Source: Lamellibrachia columna | Lineage: Eukaryota > Annelida > Polychaeta > Sabellida > Siboglinidae | NCBI GenBank assembly: GCA_963662155.1 | Contig: OY759271.1 | Coordinates: forward strand, 34,347,833-34,411,832 | Direction of reading: 5' to 3' | DNA: 64,000 nt | In this document: in pieces, positions 50,501-64,000 of the stretch | Layout of the letters: the number at the start of each line of letters is the position of its first letter | How positions within the stretch are numbered: position 1 is the first letter of the stretch | The notes under the pieces: model-generated | The model's database searches: none | What the model was told of the DNA's origin: nothing | The model's input: the letters and a program-made list of their open reading frames with translations, nothing else | Position numbers and translations under genes: made by a program

Positions 50501-52271
50501 GTGACAATCGGGGACAACCACGGAGTGGGTTCACCAACTGGTACCCGTTCTATTGTGTCTTCGCTAAGAAGTCGCTGTTCCCTCTTCATCAATCTTAGGT
50601 CTCACGTGGAACGGGATTTTCCGGGTTTTTGTTTGCACATTTTCCCAATACCCTTTGTGAGACCGGGCTATTCTTCTTCCCACTCGGAGTTGATTTTGTT
50701 TACAATATCTCTAGTCCTAACTCCTGAGTTTTGTTGAATCCAATCAGAGATCTGTGAGCGCCTTGTACGACATGGAAATGATGACATTGAATGGCGGATT
50801 TTGATTCGATTGTCACATCACACACACACCAAGGATGTTCAGTGGTTTGCCGCCGCCATAGGGTAAGAGTTTTGGTCTTCTGTTTTTGCGACGTTGGTTT
50901 CTGAATCCTCTCATACAATCGTTCATCCATCACATTTACTGACCCGCCTGTGTCAACCGTCATTCTTATTTTTATGTCATTTACAGCGATCACGGTCATA
51001 GGTGATTTTCCTTTGTTTTGTCCCTTTGTCGGCCGGCTGTCAACCATCCTTGTATACTCATATTCGATGGAGTCACCATTCATTTGTACACATATCTCTG
51101 GTTAAACCTGTCGAATCCGTCTCTCCCTCTGCAGGACACACTCCATGAATGTGGTAATCAAATCCGCACTGTTGACAGATTATCTCACTTGCTGGTTGTT
51201 GTGGACGACTCCCGCGGTCCAGTGGTGTATGTTTGTTGCTGTATCCTTTCATGTATTCCTGTCCCGTTTTTTGGACTTCCTGGTTTTGGTTCATGGGCAT
51301 ATTTTGATTTGCTGACCCTGTTGCCAGTCTCAGGGCGAATGGCCTTACTCTGCAAACATGCATTTTGTGCTGATCTGCATGTATAAATTGTTGACTCCAA
51401 GGATATGTTGCGTTCCTTCAGGAGTGCTTCCTGGATATCACGATCTTGGACACCCATGACGATTCTGTCCCGAGTTTCTGCAGTTATCGCAGAACTTGCA
51501 GGACTTAATGAGTACTGTTATTGTTGTTAAAGAGTGTTCGAATGTTTCGCCTCGTTGTTGGTTTCGGCTGTTGAAGATAAACCTCTCATAAGATTCATGG
51601 GCTTATCCGATTGCGAATCAGTCGAATTTTGCTAGGATATCATCCACCGATCGGCCGTCAGCGTCCGTGTCGAACGTAAACCCATTATATATTCTCAAAG
51701 TACCATCACCGACCGTGTGAAGTAGCAATGCAACCTGATAATCGGCCGGCTGTTTCTCGAGATTGGTGATCGTGGCGTAGTTCTTCCATTTTTGCTTGAA
51801 CAGCTTACAGTTCTCGTTAATATTGGACTCAAGACGGCGGTCGTATTCCGTGTACGGGCGGCAACGGTGCTGCGGTCACTTGATCGTCATTAGACATCTC
51901 AGGCTGTTGACTTGTGACTGTGACACAGAGAATTTATGTACTTACAACTGAGAAATGTGTGGTCATAATACAGTTCACATTAGCAATGTGCTAATCACTG
52001 AGTGTTCAGTTTTTGTTCGAGTCATCGCGACTGGCGTGGGCGATGTTATGGATATCTATGAATATTACATCAATATTGCGGGAGCAATCGTAACTTAACT
52101 GTCAAATTTGCATGAATTCGCATCCCATCCTGGTCGCCATTTGTAAAGTTGTAATGACCACAACATATTGATTTTAGTTTACAACTCTTAATCGAACGAA
52201 TAAACTGCCAACAGTTAAGCGGCTAATACAGTCGACCGCTAGGCATCACCGTAAACTGCCGTACGCTACAT
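47512..52271 (-). mobile_element. Gypsy element 5: near full-length, degenerate
   Basis: LTRs at about 47512-47600 and 52141-52271 share GTAAAGTTG.AATGACCACAACA and GAACGCTACA-type ends. Next to the 5' (right) LTR the - strand reads TGGCGACCAGGATGGGATGC (52140-52121), a tRNA-like primer-binding site. From right to left: Gag with CQQCGFDYHIHGVC (about 51160), protease VDTGGSVNVMDE (about 50960), reverse transcriptase pieces (PTPWLSPIVTPPKKAG near 50530; SNLDLFNGYHQLELHP near 50390), RNase H remnants (about 50100), NPTDYMSRNPS (about 49750), integrase zinc finger and core pieces (49450-49215; 48735-48320). Several frameshifts and stops. It interrupts the D 3' flank, which resumes at 52272. It contains the 450-bp repeat. 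Confidence 0.85.
48754..49209. repeat. 450-bp repeat, copy 2, inside the Gypsy integrase
   Basis: Separates the integrase reading from GPWRKLRV (49215) to the GRPLSSGEE-type continuation (48745), so it is a later insertion. It encodes a small + frame beginning MIFLIVVVCFINSYRC at 49054. Sequence is closer to 55316-55772 than to 40687-41134. Confidence 0.8.
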
Positions 52272-52274
52272 CAC

Positions 52275-52322
52275 GCGTCTCCGTCTCCGTCTCCTTCTCC
52301 TTCTCCGTCTCCGTCTCCGTCT
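52275..52322. repeat. CTCCGT/CTCCTT hexamer repeat
   Basis: Eight or so units at the point where the D 3' flank resumes. The B counterpart (8198) has the unexpanded GTCTCCGTGTCC. Confidence 0.85.
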
Positions 52323-52965
52323 CCAGCGACTTCACTTTAAAATTAACGTCTCTCTTTCCCGTATTGCTCGTTCGCGTGGATTTAGGAACGAATCTCCACG
52401 ATTCCTCCAAACATAAACGTCAGAGAGTCCTCTCTTCTTTACTTGTCAAGATTAAACCTCAAGGTTTTACCAGATACGTGTAATTTGGCTAACGGGACGC
52501 CTCTGACTCTAATAACTCATTAACTTTTGACTTTTTGTTAACCCGTATCGGAGCGCGTACGCTTTACGCGACCGCATCTGTTCACATAGTCATTTCCTCG
52601 GATGATTCGACCAGGTAAATATAATTTTGTCGATTAACTTGAAGACAGTAACAGACTTAACAAAGTAATCACGTTTAATCATGACACAGTAGCGTACACT
52701 CGTGTTTACTTACTTACTCTGATTTACTTCAGTCGTCTGTTCCACCGTTTCGATTATCTGCAATTTACCGTATTGATATCGCCTTCTAAGCTTATAAAAA
52801 TAGTTAGCTAACATCATAACGACACGCCCATTGTTTAGTATAAAAAATACACAGTGAAATAAACCAAGGCTAAATCCGGACCCACGTTTCAATGTCCATT
52901 GTCGACAGGTACTATTCACAATGGTGATCACTTAATCGAACAAACATGAAAAGCGTCTTTGCGAA

Positions 52966-53300
52966 TTACTGTTTATTCACCGTAACGTGGCGGCGATACG
53001 GAGACACTATTGCCATCCCCGTGCCCAACCATCGGACTGGCACTGTTTTGATCAGGATGTTCGACTTCCTTGTGCTGAGGAGGTCGATCGGTCGGTCGAA
53101 CAAGCTGTTCTTCTGCAGATATTTCATCTTCCCACTTCTTCTTAACACGAACGTTTTATTGGACAACCGTCGTGACATGAGATATCCAGATCAGTCTCCT
53201 TGGTGGTGTTTATTTGTGATCTGTTTCGCCGAACTACACAGCCATTGTCAAGCTGTACACTGTAGGACTGGGATGCACCACCATGGCGGACTACCTGGGC
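52966..53300 (-). mobile_element. Gypsy integrase C-terminal relic, third copy
   Basis: Sister of 8736 and 38860 within the duplicated spacer. It includes the extra RTVPVRWLGTGMA-like part shared with 8700. Confidence 0.55.
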
Positions 53301-55315
53301 CAGCATCCAATGTTATCTTTTCTAATACGAACCTGCTGCCCAGTAGTCAGCGCCTCCACGAATTTGGTCATTTCCTAAGTGTAGTGTGCGGAGCGCCTCT
53401 AGGGAACGATCCGGAAACCAGATTACCTGGTTGGTTGTTTCCTGCTCACTAAGTAGCGCCACTGTCATGACAACGATGCCAATTTGGTTGGTTCTCGGCC
53501 CGCTGTGTGGCGACACTGTTGTGCAGTGTGCCAAAATGGTTAATAAATTACCGTAAATTAATTGTTACTAATATTAATTTCTTCTTGTCAGAAATGGATT
53601 TTGTGGTAAAATGAAATAAACGTGACCTCTGAATTTAGTCTTGTTCCCATGGAAGCCAAAACAGTGAGATGTATTACTACAAACCACACAATTGAGGGGG
53701 TGTGGCAGGTTAACCTTAAAAATAGGTGGGAGGTTGAATGTGAGATTTTGAGGTGTGAGTTGTGAACACAAATTATATAAATAACATTACACATTATGTA
53801 AATAGCATTACCAGTTTTACAACACAACCCGAGGCAGCAAGATTTAAACAGATGATGACAAGTGGACAAGGATGCCAAATTACTATGACGTCCGCGCACC
53901 GACGTTTCGTGACGTTTTACTGTGACAACCGTGTGCAGATGTCATACAAACATACAAAGGAATGCGTATCGCGTTTACGGAAAGACACTAAAACGAACCG
54001 CGGGAACGAGAACTTGTGATCGCGCTAATGAGAGGGTGCGGCAGGAATTGGCACATGGGAGGTTGATCCTAAAAAATGGTGGGAAGTGGGAGGTTGACCT
54101 CTAAAAATAGGTGATAGGTGGGAGTCTGGCCTTGACATAATATATATTTGACTTTTGTTTGGGAGGAGAGGAGGGGGGTTTTGCCTCAAACGTTTTTGTC
54201 TCAAACCATTCGGTTTGTCGATCGCGTAGCAACAACGGTCTATGCATCGCTCACAACCAAATCTGAAAATAAAAAGATAACACCTAACGAATACATCCAG
54301 TTCCATTCAGCGACATCAACAACAAAGGACGAGACTACGTCGATTAAAAACAGGAAGAATTGGTTGAGATAGTATGATATCACGGCTAAAGTAATGATCC
54401 CGGATGTACCTACTAAAACGTCAGCGAGTGAGTATCGGCCTTGTGACACTCCTGCAACGCCCACTGCGGTTACCTACTTATCCCAACCGAGTCATAATCA
54501 CTAATTTACGGCGCCGACGTTGTTTGACTATCTGCGACGTTAAAACATGCCAACGTGGCACATTGGACCTTCATAAAATGGCTTTATTGTATCAAGTTTT
54601 CAACGGATATGCGATGAGCCATTGTTTGTCTATGTGTCTGACGGACGAAATTGTATACGAAGTTCCTTGAACTTCCTTATCCGTTTTATTTATATTTGAT
54701 GTGAAAAGTTGCCGAGTTGACGGCGTTAGCCACTTGTTGGTGATGTTCCAATTGTACACATAATATTGTCAGGTCTATGGCAAACTTCTAAGGAAATTAA
54801 TAAATGTTTAAAACATCACTCACAACTGATTTGTTCTATCGCAAATCCTTTTCGTTTATGTCGAAATATGTAGTGTGTATATTTTAAGTACTATATCCGC
54901 TGTCGGTTTAATAAAAATACATATTTTTGTTCGAATCGTCGAAAGAATTGACTTTAGCCGTTAGATGGTAAGGCTAAAAATAGTCGATATCCAAAATGGT
55001 AAACACTATGTGGGTCAATGCCGATATTGGGCGTGCTTTCCAGTATCTGGCCGATCACGTGACCAAATGTGAAATTCGTGAGTTTTTAGCGTTTCCATTT
55101 TCATTTCAATTAATGTTTGAACAAACTTTATGTAATTTAAAACGAAACAAAAATGCACGATTTTGTGCACCTAAAAGAGATAATAAAAACTAACCACGTG
55201 CAACTAAACTCAAGAATATCACGCCAGTGGTTTAGTGAGAATGTGTTCTAAAAGTTGGAGAATCCAGTCATTTCTCCGAATGACCGAGGGCTGACATGTC
55301 AACCAGCGCGACCGA

Positions 55316-55772
55316 TGATGTATTAAGGGAGGCCGGCATACACAGAACCAGCGCAAAGTCTCGAACAAACATGGTATTTTACCAGATAGAAGATTAATGT
55401 ACTAAACAAATGCAAAAACATAGGTTAATATTGGACGCAAATAGCATGGCTATATTCTATTGGCAAAATAGAAATTGTATACGAATTTATTTTCATTTGA
55501 CGAGAGAATATAGCCAGAATACCGCACTCGTGACGTAGTGTTATTTAACAGTAAGGCGCGGTCGATGAAATTAAGATGTTGTATGTTCGACAATGTTTCT
55601 TAGTAAACCACTGGCATGATATTCTTAATTGTAGTTGTATGTTTTATTAACTCTTATAGATGCATAGGCGGAAAACCATACCTTTTGTTTCGCTTTAATA
55701 GTTTGTCTGATGATTTAAAAAAAAACGACACACAAAAGCTGCACAAACGAGCTAGTATGTTGCAGTGGATAT
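55316..55772. repeat. 450-bp repeat, copy 3
   Basis: Third copy, with an open 61-codon frame at 55616-55801 (hydrophobic N-terminus, HKR site). The left junction GCGACCGA|TGATG is the same as in the Gypsy copy, while 40687 has 46 more bases there. Confidence 0.8.
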
Positions 55773-56392
55773 TAGGTAGGTTCGATTGTTCGCAAAATTA
55801 ACTTGAAATGAAACTAGCGAAAAAAATTGAATTGAGGAGGAACATTTAACTAACTTAATTAGCATCATGAAGACTTCATCGGTTCGTCCGACCCAGATGA
55901 ATACAATTTCCTTAAGGGAAATGTCAGCGTATGCTTTCCCTTATTCTATTCGAATCTCATCTTGTAAATAGATGTTGATAAACACGGGTATGCGTAAACA
56001 TAACATGAATAATAACAATTAGAGATAACAGCACTGGTAAACATGAACACAAGCCCGTCTGTCATTTCATACCAACAGATTATGTCGTTGTTTCTTTGGA
56101 ATATATTTGTAAAAATGTCGTCGTAGAACACTCTACCAATACTTGCATTCTATTGCTTTTCGAAGGATCTCGCATATCTTGGGGAAACTGGGGCAAGTTG
56201 ACAGCGTTAAGCATTGATTGTTTATTTATGTGGCTTTTATTAACATCAGCAATATGGTAACAATACAACCTAAACAGGACACTTAAACACGTGTACCTTC
56301 TTTCAAGGCCACTTTTGATAACTTTCGATCCACTGACAGCACTGGATACAGTCCTTGGTTGACGGATTTTTAATTCCATATTATACAGTCCC

Positions 56393-58425
56393 TAGAGAGA
56401 TGGTGACGGCAACAGTGAGATGGATGGGAGTGCCAGAAGCAGAAGCCAGAATGGTGGGAGCAATGTATGAGAGAACAAAAGGAAGAGTTGTTGTTGGATC
56501 TGGGTTGTCGGAAGAGTTTCCAGTTAATATCGGTTTGAGCCAAGGAAGTGCCCTTAGCCCTTTACTGTTTATCATGGTGATGGAAATAATCTGCAGAAAG
56601 ATCAGCACGAAGGATATTCTCAGGAAGATGATGTACGCAGATGATCTGGCCATAATAGCAGAAAGCAAACAAGACCTACAGGAAGTGTTGGAGGAATGGA
56701 AGGGGGTGTTCGAGAAGCACGGGCTGAGAATGTACCTAGAGAAGACAGAAGTGATGTGGGTTGGACACCAGAGAGAGGAGTTGAACATCAGGTTTAACAA
56801 GATTTAACAAGATTTGCCATCCAAGCCAAAGGCCCAGATGGCAAGTGGACAAGGAAGCCATTGGCTTATCGAGAGTCCAACAATGTTCACCTACTTATAA
56901 CCCGCCCTCCTGATATATGTGTCAACCTTGTTTTTAAACATATTCACGCTGCTAGCAGTTACACAATCTGTAGACAGTTTGTTCCATTCATTTATTGTCC
57001 TCTGTGAGAACGAGTGCTTCCTGATGTCCAATCTGCATTGATCCTTTACTAATTTTACCTCATGTCCTCTAGTTCTGCTATCCTTCTTGAGTGAGAAAAA
57101 CATATTTCTATCAATATTTTCATACCCATTCAATATCTTAAAAACTTCAATCTGATCTCCTCTTAACCTCCTTGTCTCTAGAGTTGTTAAACCACATTCT
57201 TTCAGGCGTTCTTCATAACTAAGGTCTCTAAGTTCTGGAATCATTTTAGTTGCTCTCCTTTGTATGCGTTCAAGCGTATCTATATCCTTCTTACGATATG
57301 GTCTCCATGCTTGTATACAGTATTTTAAAGGAGGTCTAACTATTGCTTTATAAAGAGGTATAATTAACTTTTTTCCCTTATATGTTATGTTTCTTCTAAT
57401 CAATCCAAGAATTTGATTACCCTTTGAAGCTGCAATACCACACTGCTCTGAAACTTTCATATCAGCGCTTATTGTAACTCCTAAGTCCTTTTCTTTTACA
57501 GTAGTACCAAGAACAGTAGCTCCCATTTTATAGTTTACATTCAAGTTCCCATGTCCTGTATGTAGGCATTTACATTTCCCAAAATTGAACAGCATCTGCC
57601 ATTTCTCAGACCATTTCACTAATCTGTCTAGATCGTTTTGTAAATGTTGTTTATCACCATCAGTATTAACCTTTCTAAACAGTTTTGTGTCGTCCGCAAA
57701 TTTCAGTACGTTACTTGTTATACTCTCGTCCAAGTCATTGATATAAATTAAGAATAATATAGGTCCTAATACTGATCCTTGAGGTACCCCACTCAAAACC
57801 GATTTCCAATTTGAAACTTCGCCATCTACTACAACTCGTTGTCTTCTGTCAGTCAGCCATTGTTCTATCCAGTCAGTTATGCTATCCCCGATACCATGGG
57901 CTTTTAATTTAAGTAGCAATCTTTGATGTGGCACTTTGTCAAAAGCTTGTGGATGGTAAGGAGATCAAGCAGGTGGATGGCTTTGTGTACCTTGGAGGAA
58001 TGGTTACGGAGGATGGGCATTCAGCGGCAGAAGTGCAACGTCGGACACAAGCGGGAGCGAATGCTTGGAGAAAGGTAGAGAGAGTCATGTTAGGCAGAAC
58101 AATTTCAAAAAAGCTGAAAGGGAAAGTCATAAGAACAAGTGTTAAACCAGCATGCCTGTATGGTCTGGAGACAGTGGCGTTGACAGAACAACAACAACAG
58201 AAGCTGCAAGTGTGTGAGAATAACTGGGTTCGGCGAATAACAAGAACAAAGAGGGTGGACAGAAGAAGGAAGAACGACCTAAGGAAAGGATGGGATGGGC
58301 AGGCCACCTGCGTGAGGAGGGACATGAGAAGATCGGTGGAGGATGAAAGATGGAGAGAAGGAGCGGCCGATAGAAAACTATGGAAAGAAAGAACAGAAAG
58401 AGTGGCTCGACAATATTTTACCTGA
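56393..58425 (+). mobile_element. RTE-like LINE, interrupted by CR1
   Basis: Same element as 41755-42678, in parts 56393-56794 and 57950-58425. The first part keeps MYADDLAII. The second resumes at GKEIKQVDGFVYLGG and ends RTERVARQYFT at 58425. About 57 bases near 58290 are missing relative to the D-side copy. Confidence 0.88.
56795..57949 (-). mobile_element. CR1 LINE, 5'-truncated, nearly intact reverse-transcriptase C-terminal half
   Basis: The - strand frame 57934-56891 has 347 codons: SGVPQGSVLGPILF, catalytic KFADDTKLFR, KCKCLHTGHGN, QAWRPYRKKDIDTLERIQR and an end at TYIRRAGYK. The 3' UTR and a tail of AAATCTTGTT repeats follow to 56795. 5' truncation falls just before VPHQRLLLKL. The unbroken frame shows it is the youngest CR1 copy here. 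It inserted into the RTE-like LINE after the D/E 5'-flank duplication. No clear target-site duplication is visible. Confidence 0.9.
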
Positions 58426-59889
58426 CCCTCACCCCTGTACAGCAGGGAACAAGGAGGAAGAGCACATTATACGACTAACTTACCACATCTTTTCTGTCGT
58501 TATCCGCTGGGATCTCCGGCGCTTAAGGGCAAGTTGTCCTAATAGATATACGCTCTTTTTTGTACTCTTTAGTTTTCATAGCTGTCGCTCCTCGTTCGTC
58601 AACTTGCCCCTTCAGGTCATTTGTCAGACTTTGACATTGTACTCAGCAATGCACAAACGAAATATGTTACACACAAGCACAACTAGTTGTTTGAAATTTC
58701 GCAGATAAACGTTTACTATCAGGCCTTATATGGTGTAATAAAATTATTTTGGTAATTTCAAGAGAAACCAACTTTTATTTTTACCGCTTGCAGTTTGCGT
58801 AAAGTTGCAAATGTTCCCGTGTTGATCACTCTGCATGTGTGTCTACTTCATTAGAAAATTGCGTGGTGCTGCCATATGTTCCTTGTTTTAACATTATTAT
58901 GCAATTTGCAACTTGCCCCATTCGTCAGCTTGCCCCATGTTCCCCAGTATATTTTCGATTCGAAGAAAACTAAGACGTAAACTATTCTGCATTACCATAC
59001 CAGTGAAACACGATGATTCACATTGTCGGACATGTGTGATTAGAACCATATGGCTTGTTTACAATTTAAATGTAAATTATGTCTCCGTCCTTCGCCGTCG
59101 GATAATGATATGGGTGTGCTTTTTCTGTTAACCTTCGCTACTTTAGGCAACATTCGTACTCGGGTACTTGCCATTTGATATGTGCCACAAAAAAACGACG
59201 CCACAAATACATTAGTGTGTAATCCAGAATACTCTCATTAATTTAGAACATGTGCAAGGCGGATGTGGACTTAAGAGGTAGAACGGGTGATTCAAATTCC
59301 CGGATCCACTTCGTGTTTTGTTGTCGAGGCTCCCTACGGTGAGCTGACTGCGGACATGTGGCAAAATGGCGCATTGTGTCCCAAATTTAAGTAAAATATT
59401 ATTCTGGTTTTTTTCACAAGGAGTATTATGTTGGTTTTTAAAAATAGTTTGCTTATGATGTACGCACATTTAGAAAGTGTATTCATCTTTCATTTTGGAA
59501 ATATAAGTAGGCCTACCAAGTTGTCGTCGACTTGAGAAATCTGACGATAATACATCGTGAGTATACATATCCGCCAGGTGGCTCCGGAAACCTGCCTATC
59601 TGCGTCTTTCCTCTCGACATTAAAAAAGCCCTGGGAGTTAATCATGAAAGTGTTTGATAAGCGTGTTGTGATTGTTTGGCATTCGAGTTTTTTTTTTTTA
59701 CTTTTGCGATTAACACAAGACATGTTATGTACTTTCCGAAAATTTCGCAAGCAAAAACATATGGCAACACAATACGCCTATACGACTCCCACCACCCAAA
59801 ATTTGTATTGCATAGATTCGACATATACAATTTATAATTTTTTTATTCAAACAACTAATCTAACATTCAGTCAGTTTGTTATCGGTAGA

Positions 59890-59984
59890 GAACCTCCTAC
59901 GACGTGGCTGGTGAAACGTTGGGTCAACGCGTTACTTAAAGGGACGACACGAACGAAAACAGCAGACTTCAGCAACTGGTAAAC
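59890..59984 (+). promoter_or_regulatory. Predicted core promoter of gene E
   Basis: CGACGTGG (59900-59907), TTAAAG (59936-59941), TTCAGCA with A at 59971, ATG at 59985. Confidence 0.5.
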
Positions 59985-60477
59985 ATGATGACGACGTACG
60001 TTCAACTGGCGTTTCTCTTCGTTTTCTTTGGCGGGGATGCCCTCGGTCAGCTCACGAGGGGAGCAGTATCTAACGACGGGCTGTGCACCTACACCTTCCG
60101 TGACGTCTGTGTCAGTCAGCGTATGCGGGACGTCATGGAACTGAGAGCCGTCGTGGACAGTCTACAGGCGCAGCTCACTTTGGTCAACAAGGTCGTCGCC
60201 GCTATACCTGATCTGAGGGCGACAATGAAACAACTGGAAGTGAAAATTGACGACGTAAAAGACAAGACACAAGAGGAGATCGGTGGGTAACGTCATCTGT
60301 TATACATCTTCTTACTAATGACACTTCTCTCCTGGTGCTGTAAGGTTGGTGGCACATACTATCTCTTTCTACCTACACTACTCACCGTCTTGCGGCGGAG
60401 TGCCATGTTGTCGGAAGAAACGGGCTTCCTCCTAGAAATCACAATGTTATTACAACATTTTGTACGCCCCGGAAGTT
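59985..60477 (+). pseudogene. Gene E: C4-like gene truncated by deletion and LINE insertion
   Basis: Exon 1 (59985-60282) is intact and almost identical to gene D (FVFFGG for FVVFGG). Intron 1 follows D to 60463. The next bases, ACGCCCCGGAAGTT (60464-60477), are identical to part of exon 3 (45601-45614 in D), and a CR1 3' end starts at 60478. Relative to D, about 978 bases are missing: the rest of intron 1, exon 2, intron 2 and the first two thirds of exon 3. The rest of exon 3 may lie beyond the LINE, outside the window. The copy cannot encode the C4-like domain as it stands. Confidence 0.85.

Positions 60478-64000
<3,523 letters not shown>

Larger units (their letters stand above)
53075..60463. 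repeat. Segmental duplication: 5' flank and start of gene E
   Basis: Colinear with 39000-44622. It contains GGTGGGA repeats (53695-53760, 54055-54130), the frame MVNTMWVNADIGRAFQYL at 54996-55193, the 450-bp repeat and the interrupted RTE-like LINE. The intervals 53540-54990, 55775-56390 and 58430-59880 show no other recognisable gene. Confidence 0.85.

Overview
The window is repeat-rich metazoan DNA. It shows split genes with spliceosomal introns, CR1-type and RTE-like LINEs, Gypsy LTR elements, a tRNA-type SINE, MITE-like elements and long TA/AC/ACGC microsatellites. The only host gene family I recognise is a secreted protein whose C-terminal domain resembles the non-collagenous domain of sponge short-chain collagen C4, a family expanded in aquatic invertebrates such as molluscs, lancelets and cnidarians. 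The phylum cannot be fixed from this window.

Five members of this family, here called A to E, lie head-to-tail on the + strand. A (from base 11) has only its last exon in the window. B (4781-6198) is a pseudogene. C (12388-14229) and D (44142-45743) look intact and encode about 287 and 295 residues. E (59985-60477) is cut off by a LINE. Each complete copy has three exons: signal peptide plus coiled coil, a short linking exon, and the cysteine-rich C4-like domain. Phase arithmetic places intron 1 at a GT donor and intron 2 at a GC donor (GC-AG intron), both phase 1. The promoters share a TTAAAG box exactly 35 bases before a TTCAGCA initiator-like site. The stop codon lies inside an AATAAA signal in all four last exons.

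The array grew by block duplication. The 3' flank of A (1-4376) is repeated after C (13726-18242). The 3' flank of B (6199-8300) is repeated after D (45744-47512, resuming at 52272). The whole 5' flank of D (about 39000-44141) is repeated before E (about 53075-59984). Alternating flank types suggest an A-B / C-D two-gene block, with E opening a third block.

About 20 kb between C and D (18243-38850) is mostly retroelement debris: four Gypsy elements or fragments on the - strand, a CR1 copy split by one of them, LINE fragments, a compound foldback with TA loops, a TTAA-flanked MITE and a 63-bp coding-compatible minisatellite. A fifth Gypsy element (47512-52271) sits in the D 3' flank and itself contains a 456-bp repeat. 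An RTE-like LINE lies upstream of D and of E, and the E-side copy is interrupted by a CR1 insertion. From 60478 to the window end a long CR1 copy lies on the - strand, with a TA microsatellite grown inside its endonuclease codons.

Coordinates of degenerate elements are approximate (tens of bases). Exon boundaries were derived by eye from splice sites, phase and comparison between copies.
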